Origin: Mycobacterium sp. E796
GTDB lineage: Bacteria; Actinomycetota; Actinomycetes; Mycobacteriales; Mycobacteriaceae
Direction of reading: 5' to 3'
Assembly: GCF_001672815.1 (NCBI RefSeq)
Contig: NZ_LZKK01000184.1
Span: forward strand, 1 to 41,643
Length of the DNA: 41,643 bases
Shown: one piece after another, positions 29,148-39,706 of the stretch
How positions within the stretch are numbered: position 1 is the stretch's first letter
Layout of the letters: every line of letters starts with the position of its first letter
Notes under the pieces: generated by a model
Told to the model about the DNA's origin: nothing
The model's database searches: none
Seen by the model: only the letters and a program-made list of their open reading frames with translations
Made by a program: the position numbers and the translations under genes

Positions 29148-29159
29148 GTCATGACGGTA
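29148..29159 (-). promoter_or_regulatory. Leaderless promoter of radA-disA
   Basis: On the minus strand TACCGT (29159-29154) stands six bases before the GTG at 29147. Confidence 0.6.
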
Positions 29160-29197
29160 TCGGCCCGGTGTGACAAGCCCGGGAAAGACAGGCCGAG

Positions 29198-29716
29198 TCA
29201 GGCGGGTTGTGCGCCCACTCCCGCCGAAATCGGGACCAGCAAGGTGGCCGGCCCGGCCTTTTCGAAATTGAAGGTGAAGCTGTAGGTCAGGCCGTTGCTG
29301 ATGGGCTTGGCCAGGGCCACCGTCGCCTTGACCGCGTTGTTGGACTCGATCGGACCCGGCGCCACCTTCGGGCCGTCGGGCGTGCCGATGAACAGCATGC
29401 CGCCCGCGGGCAGCCGGCCGTCGCCGCCGATCGTCACGGCGCCGACGTCACTGGTGATGCTGACCAGCCGGTCCGGGACGTCGGGCGACTGGTTGACGGC
29501 GACCGCCACCAGGTCCACCGTCTTGCCCGGCTGCAGGAAGTCGCCGGTCTGGACGGCTTGCATCCGGACGTCGCGCAGCGCCACGTTGTTGACCGTGACC
29601 TTGTTGCCGTTGACCGCCGGTTCCTGGGTGGCCATCTGGGAGATCTGACCGGCTCCGCAACCGCTGAGCAGGGAAGCGACCAGGGCGACCAGACCGACGA
29701 CGGCGAAGCGGTTCAC
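29198..29716 (-). CDS. lpqE: LpqE, probable lipoprotein
   Basis: The 172-aa product has a short signal peptide and the lipobox LLSGC with Cys20, so it is probably lipid-anchored on the outer face of the membrane. The rest is a beta-rich domain ([39 protein letters not shown]) that resembles PCu(A)C-like folds, though the usual Met/His copper ligands are not clear. It matches Rv3584. The GTG at 29716 has GGAGG eight bases upstream. Its role is unknown. It is divergent from carD across 290 bp. Confidence 0.93.
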   Translation of the reverse strand: MNRFAVVGLVALVASLLSGCGAGQISQMATQEPAVNGNKVTVNNVALRDVRMQAVQTGDFLQPGKTVDLVAVAVNQSPDVPDRLVSITSDVGAVTIGGDGRLPAGGMLFIGTPDGPKVAPGPIESNNAVKATVALAKPISNGLTYSFTFNFEKAGPATLLVPISAGVGAQPA

Positions 29717-29758
29717 TCAAAGCCTCCTGCTCGGCTGACCCACCATGTCAGTGGTTCG

Positions 29759-29774
29759 ACTATGCAACTATGCA
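29759..29774 (-). repeat. Tandem 8-bp repeat upstream of lpqE
   Basis: ACTATGCA occurs twice in a row (TGCATAGT twice on the minus strand), 43-58 bases upstream of the lpqE start, at about the place of its promoter. CATAGT in either unit could serve as a -10, or the pair could be an operator. Confidence 0.6.
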
Positions 29775-29974
29775 CAGTAGTAGGAACGTCTTCGCGGCGG
29801 TAGCGCAGGGCACCGGACCAGCGCGGCAGGGCCTCGCAGGGGTGGTTGCTCAGGCCCGATCGGGACCGGCGTAGTGTGACCCCTTGCACGTCCCGCTCCG
29901 CCTGTCAACCCCTAATCCGCCCGTGTTGTGCCCCTGACCTGCACCGTTGTTCCGCACGCCTAGGGCCGCCGTGC

Positions 29975-29980
29975 TAGAAT
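29975..29980 (+). promoter_or_regulatory. carD promoter -10
   Basis: TAGAAT at 29975-29980 is close to the TATAAT consensus and lies 26 bases before the carD start. The message keeps a ribosome site (AAAGGGG, 29990-29996). The -35 is not clear; TTCCGC at 29950-29955 is a weak candidate. Confidence 0.55.
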
Positions 29981-29982
29981 GA

Positions 29983-30495
<513 letters not shown>

Positions 30496-30511
30496 AGGCC
30501 CTGACGCTCTG

Positions 30512-31198
30512 GTGGCCGACGAATCCGGCGTCCCGGGCAAGGTAGTTGCAATTGTCCCGGCCGCGGGGTCGGGTCAGCGGCTTGCCGCCGGCATCCCGAA
30601 AGCGTTCTGTGAACTCGACGGGCGCACCCTGCTGGAGTGCGCCGTCGCGGTGCTGCTGGATTCCGGCGCCGTCGACGACGTCGTGGTGGCCGTACCCGCC
30701 GACCGCATCGACCAGGCCCAGCAGCTGCTGGGCGACCGGGCCGTCGTCGTCGCAGGCGGCGCCGACCGCACCGAATCGGTGCGCCTGGCGCTGTCCGCCT
30801 TGCCCGCGTCGCCGGAGTTCGTCCTCGTGCACGACGCCGCCCGGGCGTTGACGCCGCCCGGGCTGATCGTGCGGGTGGTCGACGCGTTGCGGACGGGCCA
30901 CGCGGCCGTCGTGCCCGCGTTGCCGCTGTCTGACACCATCAAGGCCGTGGATGCCAACGGGGTGGTCCTGGGCACGCCTGAGCGGGCCGGGCTGCGCGCC
31001 GTGCAGACGCCGCAGGGCTTCGCCACCGATCTGCTGCTGCGCGCCTACGAGCGCGCGGGGACCGCCGATTTCACCGACGACGCGTCGCTGGTCGAACACG
31101 TCGGCGGCCAGGTGCAGGTGGTCGACGGCGACCCGCTCGCCTTCAAGATCACCACCCGGCTGGATCTGTTGCTCGCGCAAACGGTCGTGCGGCGGTGA
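30512..31198 (+). CDS. ispD: IspD, 2-C-methyl-D-erythritol 4-phosphate cytidylyltransferase
   Basis: IspD joins CTP and methylerythritol phosphate in the non-mevalonate isoprenoid pathway. The 228-aa product shows the nucleotide loop [26 protein letters not shown], the TDDASL metal site and [12 protein letters not shown] 30512 is 16 bp after carD. The stop overlaps ispF by 4 bp. IspD and IspF act two steps apart; the kinase IspE is encoded elsewhere. Confidence 0.97.
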   Translation: MADESGVPGKVVAIVPAAGSGQRLAAGIPKAFCELDGRTLLECAVAVLLDSGAVDDVVVAVPADRIDQAQQLLGDRAVVVAGGADRTESVRLALSALPASPEFVLVHDAARALTPPGLIVRVVDALRTGHAAVVPALPLSDTIKAVDANGVVLGTPERAGLRAVQTPQGFATDLLLRAYERAGTADFTDDASLVEHVGGQVQVVDGDPLAFKITTRLDLLLAQTVVRR

Positions 31199-31686
31199 CC
31201 GAGCTGCCGCGGGTCGGCGTGGGCACCGACGTGCACCCGATCGAACCCGGGCGGCCCTGCTGGCTGCTGGGGCTGCTGTTTCCCGGCGACGACGGCTGCG
31301 CCGGCCACTCCGACGGCGACGTGGGCGCGCACGCGCTGTGCGATGCGCTGTTGTCGGCCGCCGGGCTTGGCGATGTCGGGGCGGTGTTCGGCGTCGATGA
31401 CCCGCGCGTCAAAGGCATCACCGGCGCCGACATGCTGCGGCACGTCGTCGCGCTCGTCTCCCGCCAGGGCTACCGGGTCGGCAACGCCGCCGTGCAGGTG
31501 ATCGGCAACCGCCCGAAGGTAGGCCCGCGGCGCGCCGAGGCGCAGGAGGTCCTGTCCCGTCTGGTCGGGGCGCCGGTCTCGGTGTCGGCGACGACGACGG
31601 ACGGGCTCGGTCTGACGGGGCGCGGTGAAGGGTTGGCCGCGATCGCGACCGCGCTCGTCGTGCGCAATCGAGTGAGCGTCCTGTAG
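31195..31686 (+). CDS. ispF: IspF, 2-C-methyl-D-erythritol 2,4-cyclodiphosphate synthase
   Basis: IspF forms the cyclodiphosphate intermediate of the same isoprenoid pathway. The 163-aa product has the zinc residues Asp12, His14 and His46 ([20 protein letters not shown]) and the loop [21 protein letters not shown]. It is a homotrimer in other bacteria. GTG 31195 overlaps ispD by 4 bp. A 49-bp gap with the cysS promoter follows. Confidence 0.98.
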   Translation: MTELPRVGVGTDVHPIEPGRPCWLLGLLFPGDDGCAGHSDGDVGAHALCDALLSAAGLGDVGAVFGVDDPRVKGITGADMLRHVVALVSRQGYRVGNAAVQVIGNRPKVGPRRAEAQEVLSRLVGAPVSVSATTTDGLGLTGRGEGLAAIATALVVRNRVSVL

Positions 31687-31721
31687 GCCACGCGCTCGGC
31701 GGGGCGCCCCGAAGTACCCGG

Positions 31722-31735
31722 TAAGCTGGCACGTC

Positions 31736-31736
<1 letters not shown>
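31722..31736 (+). promoter_or_regulatory. cysS -10 element and leaderless start
   Basis: TAAGCT at 31722-31727 lies eight bases before GTG 31736. Bases 31722-31739 are identical to 3807-3824 at lysS. No Shine-Dalgarno is present. Confidence 0.7.
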
Positions 31737-33142
<1,406 letters not shown>

Positions 33143-34072
33143 ATGGCCGGCAACTCGCGGCGCCGCGGGGCGGTACGCAAATCCGGCACCAAGAAGGGCG
33201 CAGTCGTCGGCTCGGGCGGCCAGCGCCGCCGCGGGCTGGAGGGTCGCGGCCCCACTCCACCGGCGCACCTGCGCCCCAACCACCCCGCCGCCAGGCGCAC
33301 CCAGTCGCAGCCGCGCCGGCCCGCCAAGCGCACCGATGAGACCGAAACGGTGCTGGGCCGCAACCCGGTGCTGGAGTGCTTGCGCGCCGGCGTCCCCGCG
33401 ACCGCGCTCTACGTCGCGCTGGGCACCGAAGCCGACGAGCGACTCACCGAATCCGTTTCCCGCGCGGCGGATCTGGGCATCGCGATCCTCGAGGTGCCGC
33501 GCACCGACCTGGACCGGATGACCACCAATCACCTGCACCAAGGCATCGCGCTGCAGGTGCCGCCGTACGACTACGCCCACCCCGACGACCTGCTCGCGGC
33601 CTCGGCCGACTCGCCGCCCGCGCTGCTGGTCGCGCTGGACAACATCTCGGATCCCCGCAACCTTGGCGCCATCGTCCGTTCGGTCGCGGCGTTCGGCGGT
33701 CACGGCGTCCTGATCCCGCAGCGGCGATCGGCCGCGGTGACGGCGGTGGCATGGCGCACCAGCGCCGGCGCGGCGGCGCGGCTGCGGGTGGCGCGGGCCC
33801 CGAATCTAACTCGGGCGCTGAAGAATTGGGCCGACAGCGGGTTGCGCGTCATCGGGCTGGACGCCGACGGCGACACCACGCTCGACGACCTCGACGGCAC
33901 CGACCCGCTGGTGGTGGTCGTCGGCTCGGAGGGCAAGGGCCTGTCCCGGCTGGTGCGGCAGACCTGCGACGAGGTGGTATCGATCCCCATGGCGGGACGG
34001 ACCGAATCGCTGAACGCCTCGGTGGCCGCCGGGGTCGTGCTCGCCGAAATCGCCCGCCAGCGCAGGGGCTGA
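33143..34072 (+). CDS. rlmB: SpoU/TrmH-family 2'-O-ribose RNA methyltransferase (RlmB type)
   Basis: The 309-aa product begins with a basic, disordered stretch of about 65 residues ([16 protein letters not shown]..), then has the substrate-binding domain starting [14 protein letters not shown]. The SPOUT knot domain follows, with the SpoU motifs [29 protein letters not shown] and [18 protein letters not shown]. The family enzyme methylates G2251 of 23S rRNA using S-adenosylmethionine; that exact target is inferred. ATG 33143 abuts the cysS stop. A strong terminator follows. Confidence 0.95.
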   Translation: MAGNSRRRGAVRKSGTKKGAVVGSGGQRRRGLEGRGPTPPAHLRPNHPAARRTQSQPRRPAKRTDETETVLGRNPVLECLRAGVPATALYVALGTEADERLTESVSRAADLGIAILEVPRTDLDRMTTNHLHQGIALQVPPYDYAHPDDLLAASADSPPALLVALDNISDPRNLGAIVRSVAAFGGHGVLIPQRRSAAVTAVAWRTSAGAAARLRVARAPNLTRALKNWADSGLRVIGLDADGDTTLDDLDGTDPLVVVVGSEGKGLSRLVRQTCDEVVSIPMAGRTESLNASVAAGVVLAEIARQRRG

Positions 34073-34089
34073 GTCCTCTGGCCGAGCAG

Positions 34090-34115
34090 TCCCCCGCAAG
34101 CGGGAGGTGCCCCCA
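34090..34115 (+). repeat. Dispersed 26-bp hairpin-like repeat, copy 2
   Basis: TCCCCCGCAAGCGGG at 34090-34104, followed by AGGTGCCCCCA, matches 24 of 26 bases of the copy at 78-103 on the other strand. Its own CCCGC-AA-GCGGG core is palindromic. It sits in the gap after rlmB, directly before the terminator. Confidence 0.65.
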
Positions 34116-34155
34116 GCAAAAGCCCCCGACACGCCGAAGATTTGGGGGCTTTTGC
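34116..34155 (+). terminator. Intrinsic terminator after cysS-rlmB
   Basis: GCAAAAGCCCCC at 34116-34127 pairs perfectly with GGGGGCTTTTGC at 34144-34155, closing a 16-nt loop. The T run is within the descending arm. It ends 13 bp before the next gene. Confidence 0.8.
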
Positions 34156-34167
34156 GTCTGCTCGCGA

Positions 34168-35127
34168 ATGTGGGCTGTGGTGCTGCTGGCGTTGGCGGTG
34201 CTCCTTGCATCGCCCGCCGGCGCGGAAACGCCCGAATTCGACCTGCAGGCCCACCGCGGCGGGCGCGGTGAGACCACCGAGGAATCACTGCGGGCCTTCG
34301 GCAAGTCGCTCGAACTCGGCGTCAGCACACTGGAACTCGACATCGTCCTATCCAAGGACAGCCAGCCGCTGGTGTGGCACGACCCGACGATCCAGGCGGA
34401 CAAGTGCGCCGACACCGGGCCGGCGTTCGCCGGCGACCCGGCCTACCCTTACGTCGGGAAGCTGGTGCACGAGCTCACCCTGGTGCAGATCCGCACGCTC
34501 GACTGTGGCAAGCGGCTCGCCGAGTTTCCCGACGCGGAGGTGGTGCGCGGCAACAAGATCGCGACGCTGCCGGAGGTCTTCGCGCTCGCCGACTCGTACC
34601 ATGCCGGCGTGCGCTACAACGTGGAAACCAAGGTGGAGGCCGACCACCCGGGCGCGTCGGCCGAACCGCAGGAATTCGTCGACGTGATCCTGGCCGCGGT
34701 TCGGGCCGGCGGCAAGGTCGATCGCGTGGAGATTCAGAGCTTCGACTGGCGAACCCTTCCCATGGTGCACCGGGCCGAGCCGTCAATCCCGTTAGTGGCC
34801 CTGTACAACGAGGAAACCTGGGTGCCGGGCTCGCCGTGGCTGAGCGGCATCGACGCCGGCGCCGTCGGCGACCCGCTGGTCGGGGCGCGGCTGGTCGGCG
34901 CCAACGCCGTCTCGCCAAACTATGCGCTGGTCACCGGAAAGCCCTACGTCGATCGCGCGCATTTCTTGGGGCTCAAGGTGATTCCGTGGACGGTCAACGA
35001 CGCCGACGCCATGCGGGCCCAGATCGCCTACGGCGTGGACGGCATCATCACCGACTTCCCGACGCGGGCGCGCGCCGTCATGGCCGCGCTCGGCATGCCG
35101 CTGCCGCCGGCCTACCGCCGGGGCTAG
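34168..35127 (+). CDS. Secreted glycerophosphodiester phosphodiesterase
   Basis: The 319-aa product has a Sec signal peptide (MWAVVLLALAVLLASPAGAE, cleavage probably after ASPAGA) and a GDPD TIM-barrel. AHRGGRGETTEES holds the first catalytic histidine and metal glutamate, LELDIVLSKD the metal Glu and Asp, and WHDPTI the second histidine. VRYNVETKVE and IQSFDWRTL follow, and GVDGIITDFPTR closes the barrel. It would free glycerol-3-phosphate from phospholipid head-group diesters outside the cell. The ATG at 34168 is fixed by the signal peptide. The stop shares CTAG with the convergent FAD gene. Confidence 0.92.
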   Translation: MWAVVLLALAVLLASPAGAETPEFDLQAHRGGRGETTEESLRAFGKSLELGVSTLELDIVLSKDSQPLVWHDPTIQADKCADTGPAFAGDPAYPYVGKLVHELTLVQIRTLDCGKRLAEFPDAEVVRGNKIATLPEVFALADSYHAGVRYNVETKVEADHPGASAEPQEFVDVILAAVRAGGKVDRVEIQSFDWRTLPMVHRAEPSIPLVALYNEETWVPGSPWLSGIDAGAVGDPLVGARLVGANAVSPNYALVTGKPYVDRAHFLGLKVIPWTVNDADAMRAQIAYGVDGIITDFPTRARAVMAALGMPLPPAYRRG

Positions 35128-36509
35128 CGCGCCACGCTGTCGGCCATGGCATCGTCCGCGGCGCGGAGCCCTTCGGTGCCGTGGCCGCGCGCGCGGACGG
35201 CTCGCCAGATCATCCCCGGGCGCAGCAGCTTCGTAGCGGGGTCGACCAGCGAGGTCACCCGGACGAACTGATCCACCACGGCGACGTCGGTTTCCGCCGC
35301 CTTCAGAACGCGATCCAGGTACCCGTTCAGCAGCCGCGCGGACAGCGGCGCGGTGCCCTCGATCTCGGGCAGCGCAAGGTCGGGGTTGGTCGACAGCTGC
35401 CAGGCCTGGCGGATCGGGACCGCCGCCGCGCGGAAGAAGCGCCGCGCCAAATCCTCTGTGCCGCTTGACAAGCAGTCATGCAGGGCCAGCGCCTCGAGCG
35501 CGGCTACGGTCATGCCCTGGCCGTAGACCGGATTGAAGCTGCACACCGCGTCGCCGGTGACCAGCAGGCCCTCCGGGAAGCGGCGCAATTTGTCGTAACG
35601 GCGCCATTGGCTGCACGGCATCTTGTGGCGCACCGGCTCGCCGATCGGTTCGGCACGCCGCACCGCGTCGAGCAAGTGGGCGGGTGCGCAATCGGCCACG
35701 AAATCGCACATCGCCGCAAGGTCGCCCCCGGGCTCTTGACCGGCGACGCCGATCACCGTGAAGATCCACGTGTCGTTCTCGCAGTGCAGCAGGCCGACGC
35801 CTCTGGGGGTGCCCGGCACGATGCCGACCAGGAAACCCAGTTCGTGCGGCGTATCCGCGGCCATGCGCAGCCGCTGGCTCGCGTAGGTCAAGTGCACCAC
35901 CACACGTTCCTCGCACGGGCGGTCGTATCCCAGACCGTCCAGCCACCCCGGGGTGTGCGCGGCACGGCCGGTGGCGTCCACCACCAAATCGGCCTTCGAC
36001 ACGACGCATTCGCCGGTGCGGCGGCTGACCACCCGCGCCCCCGTGACGCGCCGGCGATCGGGGGTCGCGGTCAAGCCGACGATGTTGTGCTCGTCCAGCA
36101 CCACGACGTTGGGGATCTCGCGCACCCGCCGACGCACGTGACCCTCCACGAAGGGCCGTGTCGCGCAGTAGGCCGTAAAAGACGTGGCGCTGCCGCTTTG
36201 CGCCAACAGGTGCCCGCCCACGTTGTAGTGGAGCCGCGACAGATCGCGCCCGTCGAAGTACTGCGCGCCGTCGAGAACCAACTCGTCGAGCACGCCGGGG
36301 AAGAATTCCTCGATCACCTGGGCGCCGCGGGGCAACAGCGCGTGCAGGTGACGCCCCTGGGGAACGCCCCGTCGACCGGCGTCGTCGTCGGGCAGCGGGT
36401 CGCGCTCCACCACCGTCACCGTGTCGAAGAAATCGGCGAGCGACCGCGCGGTCAGCAGACCGGCCATGCTCGCTCCCAGTACCACCGCGTTACTGCCGAT
36501 CTTGATCAT
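35124..36509 (-). CDS. FAD-dependent monooxygenase/oxidoreductase
   Basis: The 461-aa product begins with an FAD-binding Rossmann motif, VVLGASMAGLLTARSLADFFDTVTVVERD (GASMAG at 12-17). It also has GRHLHALLPRG, an ADLVVDATGR strand and the second FAD motif GDAVCSFNPVYGQGMTVAALEAL. This fits the group of flavoprotein hydroxylases related to geranylgeranyl reductase and PHBH. Its substrate cannot be told. ATG 36509 has a weak GAAGG site. It is divergent from the LuxR regulator over 143-170 bp, which suggests control by it. Confidence 0.88.
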   Translation of the reverse strand: MIKIGSNAVVLGASMAGLLTARSLADFFDTVTVVERDPLPDDDAGRRGVPQGRHLHALLPRGAQVIEEFFPGVLDELVLDGAQYFDGRDLSRLHYNVGGHLLAQSGSATSFTAYCATRPFVEGHVRRRVREIPNVVVLDEHNIVGLTATPDRRRVTGARVVSRRTGECVVSKADLVVDATGRAAHTPGWLDGLGYDRPCEERVVVHLTYASQRLRMAADTPHELGFLVGIVPGTPRGVGLLHCENDTWIFTVIGVAGQEPGGDLAAMCDFVADCAPAHLLDAVRRAEPIGEPVRHKMPCSQWRRYDKLRRFPEGLLVTGDAVCSFNPVYGQGMTVAALEALALHDCLSSGTEDLARRFFRAAAVPIRQAWQLSTNPDLALPEIEGTAPLSARLLNGYLDRVLKAAETDVAVVDQFVRVTSLVDPATKLLRPGMIWRAVRARGHGTEGLRAADDAMADSVAR

Positions 36510-36576
36510 GCTTACCGCCTTCGCCGAGCCGCCAGCTGATGAAAGCGATGCTCACAGCAAACCGTGGGCGCCGATA

Positions 36577-36592
36577 GCGTAGTCGGCTACGC
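36577..36592. promoter_or_regulatory. Inverted repeat in the gap between the FAD and LuxR genes
   Basis: GCGTAG-TCGG-CTACGC is a perfect 6-bp inverted repeat with a 4-nt centre. TACGCT on the minus strand within it is also a possible -10 of the FAD gene. It is a candidate operator for the LuxR protein. Confidence 0.4.
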
Positions 36593-36667
36593 AACTTCGC
36601 CGCCGGCACCGCCGATCCGGCACGGAAACGCGGGTGAAATGGCCTGTTAGGCGTGGAGACAACCGGT

Positions 36668-36680
36668 TATAGTCGCCGAG
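36668..36680 (+). promoter_or_regulatory. Leaderless promoter of the LuxR regulator
   Basis: TATAGT at 36668-36673 is followed by six bases and GTG at 36680. This is one of the best -10 elements in the window and fixes the start. Confidence 0.65.
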
Positions 36681-39292
36681 TGATCAGCGGTAAACCGCTG
36701 ACCGGGCGCGACAGCGAATTGGCGCTCGTCCGTCGCGCCCTGGGCGGGGCTGGCAACCACTCCGGCGTATTGATCGCCGGAGCTGCCGGTGTGGGCAAAA
36801 CCTGGCTGGCCCGCGAAGCGCTGCGGCGCGCCGAGGCTTCCGGTGAGCGCACGCAGTGGCTCGTCGGCACCGAATCCGCGCGTGCGCTGCCGCTCGGGGC
36901 GTTTATCGGCCTGCTGGGCGAGGCGATGTCGGACCCGCTCACGAACGTGCGGCGGGTGATCAATTCGTTCGTCGCACAACAGCGACGCGGTCGCGTCGTG
37001 GTGGGGGTTGACGACGCGCACCTGCTGGACGGCTTGTCCGCCCTCGTCGTCCACGAGCTGGCGCAGTCGGGCGGGGTGCGGCTGGTGGTCACAATCCGCA
37101 CCGGCAGTGACGAACCGGATGCGGTGACGGCGTTGTGGAAGGAGGGATTGCTGGCTCGCCTGGATCTCGAACCGCTTTCGGCCGCGGCCACGCGCGAGGT
37201 GATCGAGAGCGCGCTGGGCGGTCCCATCGACGCGCGGTGCGCGACCCGGTTCCGGAAGCTGACCGGCGGAAACACGCTGTTCCTTCGGCAGTTGCTGTCC
37301 GATCAGGTCGCGGCGGGCCAGATGCGGCAGGTCGCCGGGGTGTGGATATGGGACGGCGATGTCGCGGTGTCGCCGAGCCTGTCCGACACGGTCGGCCGCC
37401 AGCTGGGTCGGCTCAGCCCCGAGCCGGCGATGGTGATCGACATGCTGTCGCAGTGCGAGCCACTCGCGGTCGATGTGCTGTGCGACTTGGTGCCCCGCCG
37501 GGACCTCGCGGTCGCCGAAAGCATGGGCCTGGTGAGCGTCGAACGCACCGCCGGCGGGTTGATGGCCCGGCTGGCGCATCCCCTGTTCGGCGAGCTGCGC
37601 CGCGCGAGCGCCGGCGAGATGTACTTGTCGTCGCTACGGGGCAAGCTCGCGGGCCGGCTGGCCGAGAACGCCGACACCGACATGCAGGCCACCGTTCGCC
37701 GCGCGTTGCTGCACCTCGAATCGGATCTCGACCCCGAACCCGAGCTGTATCTGGAAGCGGCGCGACACGCCATGACGCTGCTGGATCTGGATCTGGCCGA
37801 CCGGTTCGCGACGGCCGCCGCGCGGGCCGGGGCGCCCGGGGCGGCCGGCGTGCGGGCGATGAACCTGGTGCTGCTCGGGCACGGCGTGCAGGCCGAAGCG
37901 GCGCTGCGCGATTTGGTCGACGGCCCCGACGGTCACCACTGGGCGACGATCCGGGCGATCAACCTGATGTGGATCCTCAGCAAGCCCGCTGATGCAGGGG
38001 TGATCCTGGACGGACTTGCTGCGGGTCCCGAGACCGAGGCGCAGGTCGCCGAGCGCCTGGCGGTGCAGGCGTGCCTGGACGCGATATCGGCCCGCTGTGA
38101 GCCGGCGGCCGAAAGGGCGCGGAGCGCCTTGGCTTTCGCTGCCTTGCCGGATCTGCACGCCTTGCTGGCCGCGCTCGCGTTGATCATGGCGATGGGGGCA
38201 CTCGGTGAGGTTGACGACCTCTCTAGCGTCGCCGAGCAGGCGCTGCGGCGCGCGACCACGTCGTTTCAGGCGTCGCAGTTGCGGTTCTGGTTCGGCGCCG
38301 TGTACGGCCGGGCCTGTCGACTCACGGGACGCATCGACGAATTCGTCCGCACTGCAAAGCAATTGGCTGATTCGGCCCGGGACGTCCCCGGCCTGGCCTA
38401 CGCGAACCTGGCCCTGCTGCTCGGCAACGCCGACCTGGTCCGCGGCGCCGTCACCGATGCGGCCCGGTTGCTGCACGAGGCGGTTGCCAGGGTGCAAATG
38501 CACTCCGTCACGACGGGTTTGCGTGCGGCCAGCTACTTTGCGCTGGCCGAGGCGCACGCCAAGCTCGGCCAGGCCGCCGAAGCGAACGACGCGGCGGCCG
38601 GGGCGCGCTCGGCGGTGCCGGCCGACTACCTGTTCATGCACACCGGCTTGTCGCTGGCCGACGGGTGGGCGATGGCGGCAAGTGGTCGCCTGAGCGAGGC
38701 CGTCGCCGCCGCGCGGGAAGCGGCACAACTTGCCCGCGACCGCGGCCAGCCCACCCACGAGTTGGCGTGCATCCAGGCCGCGGCGCAGTGGGGCGACGCG
38801 TTTGGGGCGGCCCGCGCCGCGGAGTTGGCCGAGGCGCTGTCGCTGCCGCTGGCCGACGCGATCGCGTTGCATGCGAAGGCTCTGCTCGGCGGCGACGGTG
38901 AGGGCCTGCTGGCGGCCTCGGCGGCCTATCGGGCAATCGGTGACAAGGCCGTGGCCGCCGACGCCGCGGCGCAGGCCTCCGTCGCATTCGCCGGAAGCCA
39001 GCAGCACAAGCGCGCGCTGTACGCCGCGGCGCTGGCGAGGGAACTGGCCGACGAATGCGGCGGCCTTTGCACACCGGCCCTGCGAACCCCGGAAGGAATC
39101 AAGCTGTCGGGTCGCCAGCGCGACGTCGTCGAACTCGTCGTAGCCGGTCTGTCCAACCGCCAGATCGCCGAGAAGCTGGTGATGTCGGTGCGCACCGTGG
39201 AGGGCCACATCTACCGAGCCTGCCAGCGGGTGGGGGCCCAATCGCGCGAGGAGCTGGCCTCGATCGTGCGATCGGGACCGGGCGGCGACTGA
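36680..39292 (+). CDS. Large ATP-binding LuxR-family regulator (LAL type)
   Basis: The 870-aa protein has an N-terminal AAA/STAND ATPase: Walker A GAAGVGKT at 34-41 and Walker B VVVGVDDAHLL. A long helical, TPR-like middle follows, then a C-terminal LuxR helix-turn-helix (LSGRQRDVVELVVAGLSNRQIAEKLVMSVRTVEGHIYRAC, about 815-858). Proteins of this kind activate transcription when a ligand opens the ATPase. GTG 36680 is chosen for its leaderless promoter; GTG 36653 is in frame and would add nine residues. Its likely targets are the divergent FAD gene and perhaps the DUF3303 gene downstream. Confidence 0.92.
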   Translation: MISGKPLTGRDSELALVRRALGGAGNHSGVLIAGAAGVGKTWLAREALRRAEASGERTQWLVGTESARALPLGAFIGLLGEAMSDPLTNVRRVINSFVAQQRRGRVVVGVDDAHLLDGLSALVVHELAQSGGVRLVVTIRTGSDEPDAVTALWKEGLLARLDLEPLSAAATREVIESALGGPIDARCATRFRKLTGGNTLFLRQLLSDQVAAGQMRQVAGVWIWDGDVAVSPSLSDTVGRQLGRLSPEPAMVIDMLSQCEPLAVDVLCDLVPRRDLAVAESMGLVSVERTAGGLMARLAHPLFGELRRASAGEMYLSSLRGKLAGRLAENADTDMQATVRRALLHLESDLDPEPELYLEAARHAMTLLDLDLADRFATAAARAGAPGAAGVRAMNLVLLGHGVQAEAALRDLVDGPDGHHWATIRAINLMWILSKPADAGVILDGLAAGPETEAQVAERLAVQACLDAISARCEPAAERARSALAFAALPDLHALLAALALIMAMGALGEVDDLSSVAEQALRRATTSFQASQLRFWFGAVYGRACRLTGRIDEFVRTAKQLADSARDVPGLAYANLALLLGNADLVRGAVTDAARLLHEAVARVQMHSVTTGLRAASYFALAEAHAKLGQAAEANDAAAGARSAVPADYLFMHTGLSLADGWAMAASGRLSEAVAAAREAAQLARDRGQPTHELACIQAAAQWGDAFGAARAAELAEALSLPLADAIALHAKALLGGDGEGLLAASAAYRAIGDKAVAADAAAQASVAFAGSQQHKRALYAAALARELADECGGLCTPALRTPEGIKLSGRQRDVVELVVAGLSNRQIAEKLVMSVRTVEGHIYRACQRVGAQSREELASIVRSGPGGD

Positions 39293-39336
39293 AATTCGAG
39301 TACTCGGCTACTCATTCGCGCGCGTCAGGTCGGCCG

Positions 39337-39342
39337 TAGCGT
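39337..39342 (+). promoter_or_regulatory. Candidate -10 of the DUF3303 gene
   Basis: TAGCGT fits TANNNT and lies 42 bases before the ATG, which has AAAAGGAG as ribosome site. A palindrome GAGTACTC at 39297-39304 lies just upstream. Confidence 0.3.
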
Positions 39343-39384
39343 GCCTGCAGAGCCCAGTTGGCCCGACCTGAAAAGGAGTGAGCG

Positions 39385-39696
39385 ATGAAGTACGTAGTGT
39401 CTTGGACTTACCGCCTGAACGGCACGGCCGCGGAGAACGACGAAAGCTTGCGACGGGGGTTGGCCGCCTACTCCAAGTGGTCGCCGCCGCAGAGCACCAC
39501 GTATCACCAGTTCGTCGGGCGCGTGGACGGCGGCGGCGGATTCGCCGTGGTCGAGACCGACAATCCGGCCGACTTGGTCGAGACCACAAGCCAATTCGCC
39601 ACCATCCTGGATTACCAGATCTATCCCGTCCTCGACATCGCCGAGGCCGCGCAGGCGCTGCAGCAGGGCGTGGCGTTCAGGGAGGCGGTCGGCTGA
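39385..39696 (+). CDS. DUF3303-family small protein
   Basis: The 103-aa protein looks like a ferredoxin-like (dimeric alpha-beta barrel) fold of the DUF3303 type. It begins MKYVVSWTYRLNGTAAEND, and has YHQFVGRVDGGGGFAVVETDNPADL and FATILDYQIYPVLDIAEA. There is no signal peptide. The ATG at 39385 has a strong AAAAGGAG site. It follows the LuxR gene after 92 bp in the same direction. The function is unknown. Confidence 0.85.
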   Translation: MKYVVSWTYRLNGTAAENDESLRRGLAAYSKWSPPQSTTYHQFVGRVDGGGGFAVVETDNPADLVETTSQFATILDYQIYPVLDIAEAAQALQQGVAFREAVG

Positions 39697-39706
39697 ACCG
39701 CGCGCC

